Source of the DNA: Thermoanaerobaculia bacterium
Lineage (GTDB): Bacteria; Acidobacteriota; Thermoanaerobaculia; Gp7-AA8
Direction of reading: 5' to 3'
Assembly: GCA_023700825.1 (NCBI GenBank)
Contig: JAMPYE010000008.1
Location: forward strand, 1 to 22,395
Length of the DNA stretch: 22,395 nucleotides
Part shown: positions 1 through 7,030 of the stretch, piece by piece
Layout: every line of letters begins with the position of its first letter
Position numbering within the stretch: the stretch's first letter is position 1
The notes under the pieces: generated by a model
Told to the model about the DNA's origin: nothing
The model's input: the letters and a program-made list of their open reading frames with translations, nothing else
Databases searched by the model: none
Translations under genes and position numbers: made by a program

Positions 1-12
1 ACCTGCCTCTCC

Positions 13-18
13 TACAAT
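13..18 (+). promoter_or_regulatory. Candidate -10 box (TACAAT) for the prenyltransferase gene
   Basis: TACAAT lies 6 nt before the GTG start at 25, so transcription would begin at or next to the start codon, giving a leaderless mRNA. The surrounding block (CCTGCCT, a short pyrimidine stretch, TACAATCC, CGCCG) recurs almost unchanged at 889-916 in front of the next gene, which supports a real promoter motif. No clear -35 can be judged because the window starts here. Confidence 0.45.
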
Positions 19-24
19 CCCGCC

Positions 25-885
25 GTGCTTCGCCACGTCGCCATCACCCTGGAGATGATCAAGTTCCAGCACACGGTCTTCGCGCTGCCGTTCGCGCTGC
101 TCGCGGCGTTCGCAGTCGCGCGGGGCATTCCGGCGACGATGACTCTCGCCTGGATTCTCGTGGCGATGGTCGGAGCCCGTTCGGCCGCGATGGCGTTCAA
201 CCGGCTCGTCGACGCGCCGATCGACGCCGCGAACCCGCGGACCGCGACTCGCGCGCTTCCGGCCGGCCTGGTCTCCCGCGGCTTCGTCGCATTGTTCACG
301 ATCGCCTCCGTGGCGCTCTTCGTTTTCGCGTGCTGGAAGCTGAACCGGCTCGCGCTGTTGTTGAGCGGCCCCACGCTCGTCGTGCTGCTCGGCTACTCGT
401 TCACGAAGCGCTTCACGGCTCTATCGCACCTCGTTCTCGGCCTGGCCCTGGCGATCGCACCGATCGGGGCCGCGATCGCGGTCGAAGGGAAATTCAACCT
501 CGCGGTCTTTCCGCTCGCGGCGTCGGTGCTCCTCTGGACCGCCGGATTCGACATCCTCTACTCGATGCAGGATCTCGAGTTCGACAGGTCGAAGGGCCTC
601 TTTTCGATCCCGTCGCGCATCGGCGGCGAGCGGGCGTTTCTGCTCGCGCGCGCCTTCCACCTGCTGGCGCTCGCCGGCTTCGTCGCCTTCGGCTGGCTCT
701 TCGCCCTCGGCGCGCTCTACTGGGTCGGCGTCGCCGCCGCCACGGGACTGCTCCTCTGGCAGCATTCGATCGTCTCGCCGCGAGACATCTCCAGGATCGA
801 CGCCGCGTTCTTCACCGCGAACGGAGTCCTTGCCGTGGTGCTCTTCCTCTGCGGCGCCGCGGACATCGTTCTGCGATCGCGCTGA
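25..885 (+). CDS. UbiA-family aromatic prenyltransferase (4-hydroxybenzoate polyprenyltransferase-like, possibly MqnP)
   Basis: Integral membrane prenyltransferase of 286 aa, the usual family length. It should transfer a polyprenyl chain from its diphosphate to an aromatic acid in quinone biosynthesis. Both Asp-rich Mg-diphosphate motifs are visible: NRxxDxxxD at residues 59-67 and a DxxxD at 183-187 following YSMQ. Between and after them are strongly hydrophobic segments consistent with 7-9 transmembrane helices. The GTG start is chosen because the sequence from residue 1 (MLRHV, then LEMIKFQHTVFALPFA) matches the expected N-terminus of this subfamily; the next ATG (55) would remove it. There is no Shine-Dalgarno upstream, in line with a leaderless start. 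The second motif resembles the ubiquinone/futalosine-menaquinone branch, but the substrate cannot be decided from sequence. The next gene encodes an unrelated M16 peptidase. Confidence 0.88.
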   Translation: MLRHVAITLEMIKFQHTVFALPFALLAAFAVARGIPATMTLAWILVAMVGARSAAMAFNRLVDAPIDAANPRTATRALPAGLVSRGFVALFTIASVALFVFACWKLNRLALLLSGPTLVVLLGYSFTKRFTALSHLVLGLALAIAPIGAAIAVEGKFNLAVFPLAASVLLWTAGFDILYSMQDLEFDRSKGLFSIPSRIGGERAFLLARAFHLLALAGFVAFGWLFALGALYWVGVAAATGLLLWQHSIVSPRDISRIDAAFFTANGVLAVVLFLCGAADIVLRSR

Positions 886-888
886 GAG

Positions 889-923
889 CCCTGCCTTTCG
901 TTACAATCCACGCCGCGAAGGAG
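889..923 (+). promoter_or_regulatory. Second copy of the TACAATCC promoter block plus strong RBS, in front of the M16 pair
   Basis: TACAAT at 902-907 is embedded in the same approximately 25-bp context as positions 2-24 of the window (CCTGCCT, TC, TACAATCC, CGCCG). A start site near 914 would give a roughly 19-nt leader holding AAGGAG at 918-923, 9 nt before the TTG start at 933. The -35 region is not clearly recognisable. Confidence 0.5.
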
Positions 924-932
924 ACTCCCCTC

Positions 933-2189
933 TTGCTCATCGAACGTTATTCGCTTCCGAACGGCCTTCGTGTCGTCCTCAACGAGGACCACACCGCGCC
1001 GCTGGTCGCCGTCAACCTCTGGTACCACGTCGGGTCGAAGAACGAGCGGCCCGGCCTTACCGGCTTCGCCCACCTCTTCGAGCACATGCTCTTCTCGGGC
1101 TCCGAGCACGTCGGCAACAACGAGCATTTCCGCCATGTGCAGGCGGTCGGCGGCACGCTCAACGGCACCACGTTCTTCGACCGGACGAACTACTACGAGA
1201 CGGTTCCTTCGCACTGCCTCGAGCTCGCGCTCTGGCTCGAGTCGGACCGGATGGGCTTCTTCCTTCCCGCGCTGACGCAGGAGAAGCTCGACGTGCAGAT
1301 CAACGTCGTGCAGGAAGAGCGCCGCATGCGCGTCGACAACGTCCCCTACGGCGATTTCTTCGAGCGCCTCCTCGAGCGCGCATACGAGCCTTCGTACCCG
1401 TACAACTGGGAAGTGATCGGCTCGATGGACGACATCGCCGCGGCGAAGCTCGACGACGTGCGCGACTTCTTCTCGACCTGGTATCGCCCGAACAACGCCG
1501 TGCTCACGATCGCCGGCGATTTCGACCCGTCGGAAGCGCGCGACCTGGTCGCGAAGTACTTCGCCGCGATCCCCGCCAGCCCCGCGATTCCGCCGTTCCA
1601 GGCGGTGCGTGCGCCGCTTGGCGGCGAGCAGCGCCAGGTGATCGAGGCCGACGTGCAGCTCCCGCGCGTCTATCGCTTCTACCATGCCGCTCCCTACGGC
1701 CACGACGACTGGATCGCCGCCGACCTCGCGACCAGCATCCTCGGTCTCGGCAAGGCGAGCCGACTCGAGCGCGCGCTCGTCTACGAGCAGCAGATCGCGC
1801 AGGACGTCGCCGCGTTCGTTCTCCCGACCGAGGCGAGCGGAATGATGATGATGTGGGCCACGGCCAAGGAAGGCGTCGACCCGCTCGACCTCGAGCACGC
1901 GCTCGACGCCGAGCTCGAGAAGCTCGCAGCCGAGGGGCCGAGCGACCACGAGCTGACGCGCGTGCGAAACCAGTCGGAGACCGACCTCGCGCACCAGATC
2001 GAAAGCTACGAGCATCGCGCCGACCTGCTCTCGACCTTCGAGACCTTCTTCGGCGATGCGAGCCTCGTCGGCGGCTGGATCGATCGCTACCACGCGATCG
2101 AGCGCGACGACGTCCGCCGCGTCGCCGGACAGTGCTTCCACCCTGCGGAGCGCGTCACGATTCACTACGTCCCGAAAGGTGACCGATGA
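933..2189 (+). CDS. M16 family zinc metallopeptidase, catalytic subunit
   Basis: Pitrilysin/processing-peptidase family (M16B type), 418 aa, one half of a two-gene peptidase. The inverted zinc motif HxxEH is intact at H47-E50-H51, and the third ligand is very likely E128 in VVQEERR, 76 residues on, the normal spacing. N-terminal M16 domain covers about residues 1-220, C-terminal M16 domain about 220-410. The TTG start at 933 is chosen because AAGGAG lies 9 nt upstream and because the protein then begins at the usual LPNGLRVVL segment; the frame is open further upstream but that part overlaps the prenyltransferase gene. No signal peptide is evident with this start. The stop codon overlaps the ATG of the next gene (ATGA), so the two subunits are translationally coupled. 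Family knowledge: such pairs degrade peptides and form a clam-shell heterodimer. Confidence 0.93.
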   Translation: MLIERYSLPNGLRVVLNEDHTAPLVAVNLWYHVGSKNERPGLTGFAHLFEHMLFSGSEHVGNNEHFRHVQAVGGTLNGTTFFDRTNYYETVPSHCLELALWLESDRMGFFLPALTQEKLDVQINVVQEERRMRVDNVPYGDFFERLLERAYEPSYPYNWEVIGSMDDIAAAKLDDVRDFFSTWYRPNNAVLTIAGDFDPSEARDLVAKYFAAIPASPAIPPFQAVRAPLGGEQRQVIEADVQLPRVYRFYHAAPYGHDDWIAADLATSILGLGKASRLERALVYEQQIAQDVAAFVLPTEASGMMMMWATAKEGVDPLDLEHALDAELEKLAAEGPSDHELTRVRNQSETDLAHQIESYEHRADLLSTFETFFGDASLVGGWIDRYHAIERDDVRRVAGQCFHPAERVTIHYVPKGDR

Positions 2190-3547
2190 GCACGCCTCCG
2201 AACAGCGACTTCCGCGCGACGGCTCCACCCGCTGCCTCGCCGCGACCGTTCCACTTTCCCGAGGTCGAGAGGCTGACACTGCCGAACGGCCTGCGAATTC
2301 TGCTTGCCCGCTCGGGTGACGCTCCGCTCACGGCGGTCCGCGTCGTCGTACGCGACGGCAGCGACCAGGATCCGGACGGACGCGCAGGGCTTGCCTCGCT
2401 CACCTCCGAGATGCTCGACGAGGGGACCGCGACGCGCGGCGCGATCGACATCGCCTCGGAGGTCGCGGACCTTGGCGCCTCACTCGGCACCGGCGCCGAC
2501 TGGGACGCCTCCTACGTCGCGCTCGACGTCCTGTCGCGCAACCTGATCGCGGGGCTCGAGCTCGTCGCCGACGTGGTTCGCCACCCCGCCTTCGACGACG
2601 CCGAGCTCGACCGCGTGCGCGACGAGCGACTCACGTCGATCATCCAGAACCGCGACGAAGCTTCCGTCGTGGCGGGAGAGACTTTCGCGCGCATCGTGTT
2701 CGGAAGCTCTCCCTACGGATCACCGTCGATTGGCACGGAGGAGAGCGTCCGCGCGGTCTCTCGCGAGGAGATCGCACGGTTCCACGCGACGCGATACCGT
2801 CCCGCGAACCTCTCGATCGCGATCACCGGGGACTTCGAGGCGCGCCCGGCGGTGAGGCTCGTCGAGTCGCTGCTCGGCGACTGGAGCGGCGGCAACGCTC
2901 CGGAGCGGCGGGAGATCGATCCCCGCGAACCCTCGAAGAGCTCGATCACTCTCGTCGACCGCCCGCAGTCGGTGCAGTCGGAGATTCGCATCGGGCACAT
3001 CGGTCTCGACCGCGCGACGCCCGACTACTTCCCCGTCGTCGTGATGAACGCGATTCTCGGCGGCGTCTTCACGTCGCGGCTCAACATGAATCTCCGGGAG
3101 CGGAACGCGTTCACCTACCACGTTCGCTCCGGCTTCGGGATGCGGCGCGGGCGCGGCCCCTTCGTCGTCTCGACCGCCGTGCGCAACGAGGTCACCGGCG
3201 CCGCGGTGCGCGAGATCCTCGAGGAGCTCCGCCGCATCGGCTCCGGCGACGTGACGCGCGAGGAGCTCGCCGAGGTGAAGAACTATATCGGCGGGGTCTT
3301 CCCGCAGTCGGTCGCGACCGCGTCGAGCCTCGCCGGCCGCCTCGAGGAGATGGAAGTGCACGCTCTCTCTCCCGAGTGGTTCGACCACTACCGCGACCGG
3401 CTCGCCGCCGTCACCGCCGACGACGTCGTGCGCGTCGCCCGAGAGCACGTCTGGCCCGATCGCGCCTCGATTGTCGTCGTCGGAAGCGCCGCGGAAGTGC
3501 GGCCGCAGTTGGAGGGGATGGGGGAGTTGTTAGTTGTTAGTTGTTAG
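2186..3547 (+). CDS. M16 family peptidase-like protein, non-catalytic partner
   Basis: 453 aa, starting inside the stop codon of the catalytic M16 subunit. The position of HxxEH is occupied by SLTSE (in GLASLTSEMLDEGT), so the zinc site is absent. The C-terminal half keeps the Arg/Tyr substrate-binding segment (RLNMNLRERNAFTYHVRSGF), as expected for the regulatory or substrate-clamping subunit of an M16 heterodimer. The first ~25 residues are Pro/Ala-rich without a signal peptide. Odd feature: the last seven residues (ELLVVSC) and the TAG stop are encoded by an array of 7-bp tandem repeats that begins inside the gene at 3525, so the original 3' end appears to have been replaced or extended by the repeat. 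Confidence 0.92.
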   Translation: MSTPPNSDFRATAPPAASPRPFHFPEVERLTLPNGLRILLARSGDAPLTAVRVVVRDGSDQDPDGRAGLASLTSEMLDEGTATRGAIDIASEVADLGASLGTGADWDASYVALDVLSRNLIAGLELVADVVRHPAFDDAELDRVRDERLTSIIQNRDEASVVAGETFARIVFGSSPYGSPSIGTEESVRAVSREEIARFHATRYRPANLSIAITGDFEARPAVRLVESLLGDWSGGNAPERREIDPREPSKSSITLVDRPQSVQSEIRIGHIGLDRATPDYFPVVVMNAILGGVFTSRLNMNLRERNAFTYHVRSGFGMRRGRGPFVVSTAVRNEVTGAAVREILEELRRIGSGDVTREELAEVKNYIGGVFPQSVATASSLAGRLEEMEVHALSPEWFDHYRDRLAAVTADDVVRVAREHVWPDRASIVVVGSAAEVRPQLEGMGELLVVSC

Positions 3548-3589
3548 TTGTTAGTTGTTAGTTGTTAGTTGTTAGTTGTTAGTTGTTAG
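3525..3589 (+). repeat. Heptanucleotide tandem repeat, nine perfect GTTGTTA units
   Basis: Nine uninterrupted copies of GTTGTTA run from 3526 to 3588, with one matching base on each side. The array starts within the M16 partner gene and provides its stop codon. Because seven is not a multiple of three and the unit contains TAG across its junction, a stop is met within a few units in every frame. No inverted partner array was found nearby, unlike the other tandem-repeat loci in this window. Confidence 0.97.
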
Positions 3590-3847
3590 ACGCCAACCGG
3601 CCGCTTCGCGGCCCAGACCGCCAAATATTCGACTTGTCTGGTAACCGGCCACCAGAAACTGGCGACGTCTCACTTCGCCGTTCCCACGTCCGCGGCCATT
3701 TGAAGCCTCCGCCGGGTTGCGCACCACCCGCGTACATGACGAATGTCACACCGCCGCGTGACCGGAGTGACCATCCCCGCCCCTCCGTCCCTCCTAAAGT
3801 CCTCCGGCAAGGAGAAGTTTCTCCTCTCGAGGGGAAGGAGCAGAACC
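3590..3847 (+). promoter_or_regulatory. Leader region of the metabolic cluster, with hairpins near the ribosome binding site
   Basis: No gene is seen. GGCCGC-TTC-GCGGCC around 3600-3614 forms a short stable hairpin without a T tract. Near the start codon, GGAGAA (3811-3816) pairs perfectly with TTCTCC (3819-3824) over a 2-nt gap, too tight as drawn, so the closing pairs must open. CTCCT (3821-3825) is also complementary to AGGAG (3836-3840), the Shine-Dalgarno of the next gene. These pairings are mutually exclusive and could modulate translation. Short GTGAC and TGAC motifs recur between 3746 and 3775. No convincing -35/-10 pair was found. Confidence 0.3.
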
Positions 3848-5191
3848 ATGGGCATGACAATGGCCGAGAAGATTCTCGCCCGCGCCTCGGGACGCGCCTC
3901 GGTGCGCCCCGGTGAAGTGGTCGAGCCGCGCGTCGATCTCGCGATGTCGCACGAGAACGGCGCGCTCGTCATCAATCAGTTTCTCGAGGTCTACCAGGGC
4001 ACCGGCATCGAGGCGAAGGTCTGGGATCCCGATCGCATCGCGATCATCTTCGACCACCGCGTCCCGGCCGAGAGCGCCAAGACCGCCACGAACCAGAAGA
4101 AGGTCCGCGATTTCGTCGGCGCGCAGAAGATCTCGAAGTTCCACGACATTCGCGGCGACCAGGGCGGAATCTGCCATCAGATCCTCCCGGAGAACGGCTA
4201 CGTCCTCCCCGGCATGGTCGTCGTCGGCACCGACAGCCACACCACGACGCATGGCGCGCTCGGCGCGTTCGCGTTCGGCATCGGCGCCACGGAGATGGCC
4301 TCGGTCTGGACGCTCGGCAGCGTCCTGAACGTCGAGGTTCCCGGCACGATCAAGGTCGTCATCCACGGCGAGTTCGCCGAGCACGTCTCCGCCAAGGATC
4401 TGATCCTCCACATCATCGGGAAGATCTCGGCCGAAGGGGCGAACTACAAGGTGCTCGAGTTCCACGGCGAGGCGATCCATCGCATGCCGACCTCCGGGCG
4501 CCTCGTCCTGTGCAACATGTCGGTCGAGGCCGGCGCGACCGCGGGAATCGTTCCCGCCGACGCCGAGACGCTGCGCTACCTGCACGAGACCGCGGGCGTC
4601 ACGGGGCACATCGACCTCGTCCAGCCCGACGCCGACGCCGTGTACGAGCAGGTCGTCGAGATCGACATCACGAACCTGACCTTCCAGATCGCCTGCCCGC
4701 ACGGCGTCGACAACGTCAAGCCGATCGACGCGGTGGAAGGGACGAAGGTCGACCAGATCGTCGTCGGCTCCTGCACCAACGGGCGCCGCGACGATATCGC
4801 GGCCGTCGCGCACATTCTGCAGGGACGCCGCGTCGCCGACGGCGTGCGCCTCCTCGTCTTCCCCGCCTCGTGGAAGATCTACCAGGAGTGCATGGCGCAC
4901 GGCTACATCGACGACCTCGTCAAGGCGGGCGCCGTCGTCATGAACCCGGGCTGCGGCCCGTGTCTCGGGGTTCACGAAGGCGCGTTAGGCGACGGAGAAG
5001 TCGCACTTTCGACCACCAACCGAAACTTCAAGGGACGCATGGGGAACGCGAAGTCCGACGTCTTCCTCTGCTCGCCCGCAGTAGCCGCGGCGAGCGCCCT
5101 GACCGGCTGCATCACTCGCCCGAAAGGAGAGAATCATGGCCAACCCGCAAGAGTCGAATCAGCCGAGGCTGGTTGTCTCGAAGCTTGGTGA
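3848..5191 (+). CDS. Aconitase-superfamily hydro-lyase, large subunit (3-isopropylmalate dehydratase / homoaconitase type, LeuC-like)
   Basis: 447 aa; two-subunit type of the family that isomerises 2-hydroxy acids by dehydration and rehydration. The three [4Fe-4S] ligands are present: C309 in GSCTNGR, and C369 and C372 in GCGPC. Other family signatures include GTDSHTTTHGALGAF near residue 130. ATG 3848 is preferred because AAGGAG ends 7 nt upstream; the open frame extends further up without support. The C-terminus is unusual: after the normal end (SALTGCITRP) the frame runs on for about 20 residues, overlapping the small-subunit gene by 56 bp, including its Shine-Dalgarno. Substrate could be isopropylmalate, homoaconitate, citramalate/citraconate or isocitrate; the family alone does not tell. 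First gene of a cluster with the small subunit and a dehydrogenase. Confidence 0.9.
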   Translation: MGMTMAEKILARASGRASVRPGEVVEPRVDLAMSHENGALVINQFLEVYQGTGIEAKVWDPDRIAIIFDHRVPAESAKTATNQKKVRDFVGAQKISKFHDIRGDQGGICHQILPENGYVLPGMVVVGTDSHTTTHGALGAFAFGIGATEMASVWTLGSVLNVEVPGTIKVVIHGEFAEHVSAKDLILHIIGKISAEGANYKVLEFHGEAIHRMPTSGRLVLCNMSVEAGATAGIVPADAETLRYLHETAGVTGHIDLVQPDADAVYEQVVEIDITNLTFQIACPHGVDNVKPIDAVEGTKVDQIVVGSCTNGRRDDIAAVAHILQGRRVADGVRLLVFPASWKIYQECMAHGYIDDLVKAGAVVMNPGCGPCLGVHEGALGDGEVALSTTNRNFKGRMGNAKSDVFLCSPAVAAASALTGCITRPKGENHGQPARVESAEAGCLEAW

Positions 5192-5657
5192 CGACATCTC
5201 GACCGACGCGATCTATCCGGGTCGCTTCATGGCGACGGTCCTGCCGACCGAGACGCCGAAGCTCGCCTTCGCCGACGACGCGGAGCTCAACGGCAAGCTG
5301 AACTCCGGCACCGTGCCGGAGGGAAGCGTCATCGTCGCGGGTCGCAACTTCGGCTGCGGCTCCTCGCGCGAGCAGGCGGCATCGTGTCTGCGCGGCCACG
5401 GCGTGACGATCGTCGCGCGGGCGTTTGCGCGGATCTTCCTGCAGAACTCGATCAACCTCGGATTGCCGACGGTGATCTGCCCGGAGATCGAGGCTGACCA
5501 AGGCGACGAGCTCGTCATCGCCGCCGATCACATCTGGAACAAGACGAAGGACCGGAAGTTCGCCATCGTGCCGCTCCCCGCGGCGCGCCAGGCGATCATC
5601 GACGCGGGGGGACTGATCCCCTACACGCGCCGCCGTCTTCTCGAATCACGAGCCTGA
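5136..5657 (+). CDS. Aconitase-superfamily hydro-lyase, small subunit (LeuD-like)
   Basis: 173 aa swivel-domain subunit that completes the active site of the large subunit encoded just upstream. Recognisable motifs are DDISTDAIYPG (residues 19-29) and GRNFGCGSSREQA (69-81). AAGGAG at 5124-5129 is 6 nt before the ATG, inside the large-subunit frame. The segment following the first motif, which in characterised isopropylmalate dehydratases and homoaconitases carries a YLRL/YLRT-type specificity loop, here reads FMAT (residues 31-34), so the usual specificity rules do not apply directly. Length is normal for the archaeal-type small subunit (about 160-170 aa). Confidence 0.9.
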   Translation: MANPQESNQPRLVVSKLGDDISTDAIYPGRFMATVLPTETPKLAFADDAELNGKLNSGTVPEGSVIVAGRNFGCGSSREQAASCLRGHGVTIVARAFARIFLQNSINLGLPTVICPEIEADQGDELVIAADHIWNKTKDRKFAIVPLPAARQAIIDAGGLIPYTRRRLLESRA

Positions 5658-5678
5658 AACGAAAACTGCGGCTGACCG

Positions 5679-5698
5679 GCGGGCCCACTCGGGCCCGC
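5679..5698 (+). promoter_or_regulatory. Intercistronic GC hairpin
   Basis: GCGGGCCC (5679-5686) and GGGCCCGC (5691-5698) form a perfect 8-bp stem with an ACTC loop, between the small-subunit gene and the dehydrogenase gene. There is no T tract after it, so an mRNA-processing or stability role, or a weak attenuator, fits better than an intrinsic terminator. GGAGG at 5711-5715 serves the downstream gene. Confidence 0.5.
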
Positions 5699-5721
5699 GT
5701 GGCCGCCGACGGAGGATTGAA

Positions 5722-6858
5722 ATGGCAAAGTACGACATCGCATGGCTTCCCGGAGACGGCGTCGGCGTCGAGGTTCTCGAGGCGGCGCGGATCGTGCTCG
5801 ACGCGGTCGAGCTCGACGCGAACTACATTCACGGTGACATCGGCTGGGAGTTCTGGTGCAAGGAAGGCGACGCCTTCCCGCAGCGGACGGTCGACCTTCT
5901 CCGCAACGTCAAGGCGGCGATGTTCGGCGCGATCACCTCGAAGCCGGTCAAGGCAGCCGAGGCGGAGCTCGTTCCGGAGCTCAAGGGCAAAGGGCTCGTC
6001 TATCGCTCGCCGATCGTCAGGATGCGGCAGACGTTCGACCTCTACACCAGCCTCCGACCCTGCAAGGCCTATCCCGGCAACCCGCTCAACTACAAGGAAG
6101 GGATCGACATCGTCGTCTTCCGCGAGAACACCGAAGACCTCTACTGCGGAGTCGAGTTCGGGCCGGTGCCCGACGACCTCGCGTGGGCGCTGGGCTCGCT
6201 CTCGAAGAACTTCGCGCCGTTCGCGAACCTCTCGGGCACGGACTACGCCGTCTCCTGCAAGATCAACACACGTAAGGGCTCGGAGCGGATCATCCGCGCC
6301 GGCTACGAGTTCGCGAAGAAGTTCGGCCGCAAGAAGGTGACGATCGTCCACAAGGCGAACGTCGTTCGCGCGACCGACGGTCTCTTCCTCGACATCGCGA
6401 AGGAAGTCGCGAAGGACTACCCAGGCATCACGTTCGACGAGGCGAACATCGACGCGATGACGATGTGGACGCTGAAGAATCCGCTCAGCTACGACGTGAT
6501 GGTCGCGCCGAACCTTTACGGTGACATCATCTCCGACCTCTGCGCGCAGCTCGTCGGCGGCCTCGGTTTCGCGGCATCCGGCAACATCGGCGACAAGCTC
6601 GCCGTCTTCGAGCCGACGCACGGCTCCGCGCCGAAGTACGCTGGCATGTACAAGGTCAACCCGATCGCGACCATCCTCTCCGCGAAGATGATGCTCGACT
6701 GGCTCGGCGAGACCGAGAAGGGCACGCGCGTCGAAGCGGCCGTCGCCGAGGTCATCAAGGAAGGCAAAGTCCGCACCTACGACATGGGCGGCAGCGCCAC
6801 GACGATCGAGATGGGCAAGGCGATCGCGGCAAAAGTGGGCGTGGCGGTCGGCGCGTAG
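5722..6858 (+). CDS. Isocitrate/isopropylmalate dehydrogenase family protein, probably NADP-dependent
   Basis: 378 aa beta-decarboxylating dehydrogenase. Conserved catalytic residues are visible: R102, R112, R134 and Y141 (FRENTEDLY), K211 (HKAN), D244 (NID), D268 and D272 (YGDIISD). The cofactor loop HGSAPKYAG...KVNP has K305, Y306 and V312, the trio that gives NADP preference in E. coli isocitrate dehydrogenase. The substrate-contact segment is atypical: where isocitrate dehydrogenase has S-x-N (S113, N115 in E. coli) this protein has RSPIVRMR, keeping the Ser (S96) but with Ile98 at the Asn position. Isopropylmalate (LLxxR) and homoisocitrate patterns do not fit either. GGAGG lies 6 nt before the ATG. 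Together with the two hydro-lyase subunits it forms a dehydratase-oxidative decarboxylase module; the exact substrate is open. Confidence 0.9.
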   Translation: MAKYDIAWLPGDGVGVEVLEAARIVLDAVELDANYIHGDIGWEFWCKEGDAFPQRTVDLLRNVKAAMFGAITSKPVKAAEAELVPELKGKGLVYRSPIVRMRQTFDLYTSLRPCKAYPGNPLNYKEGIDIVVFRENTEDLYCGVEFGPVPDDLAWALGSLSKNFAPFANLSGTDYAVSCKINTRKGSERIIRAGYEFAKKFGRKKVTIVHKANVVRATDGLFLDIAKEVAKDYPGITFDEANIDAMTMWTLKNPLSYDVMVAPNLYGDIISDLCAQLVGGLGFAASGNIGDKLAVFEPTHGSAPKYAGMYKVNPIATILSAKMMLDWLGETEKGTRVEAAVAEVIKEGKVRTYDMGGSATTIEMGKAIAAKVGVAVGA

Positions 6859-6862
6859 CGCC

Positions 6863-7013
6863 GAAGGCGATGGGCGAAAGGCGAGAGGCGATGAGTAAGC
6901 AGAGCAACTGCTCCTCAGAACCTCTCGCCGTATCGCGTGCTCATCGCCTTACGCCTCCCGCCGCCGGCTTTTCGCCTCTCGCCTCTCGCCTCTCGCCTCT
7001 CGCCTTTCGCCTC
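6863..7013. repeat. Inverted intergenic element with TCGCCTC heptamer arrays
   Basis: A G-rich arm (6863-6897, containing GGCGAAAGGCGAGAGGCGAT) faces a C-rich arm (6921-7013) made of the complementary units, including six consecutive TCGCCTC-type heptamers at 6972-7013 (five perfect, one TCGCCTT). The arms would fold into a long imperfect stem between the dehydrogenase and lyase genes. The same unit builds the element at 19518-19744. The Shine-Dalgarno of the next gene (AAGGAG, 7018-7023) follows directly. No gene is present here. Confidence 0.85.
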
Positions 7014-7030
7014 CCCGAAGGAGTAGCAGC

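Noticed and set aside
717..2279. A 520-codon open frame on the minus strand opposite the M16 genes
   Set aside because: It is the antisense shadow of a GC-rich gene with strong conserved M16 motifs on the other strand; its own translation is Arg/Glu/Val-biased without any recognisable domain.
3525..3589. Tandem array considered as a CRISPR
   Set aside because: Units are 7 bp with no spacers; the same holds for the arrays at 6972-7013 and 19646-19744.
5679..5698. Hairpin as an intrinsic terminator between the small subunit and dehydrogenase genes
   Set aside because: A perfect stem but no T tract, and the flanking genes look functionally linked, so complete termination is unlikely.
3794..6621. 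Long minus-strand open frames (393 and 341 codons) opposite the hydro-lyase and dehydrogenase genes
   Set aside because: Shadows caused by third-position GC bias; the plus-strand frames have catalytic motifs, RBSs and family length.
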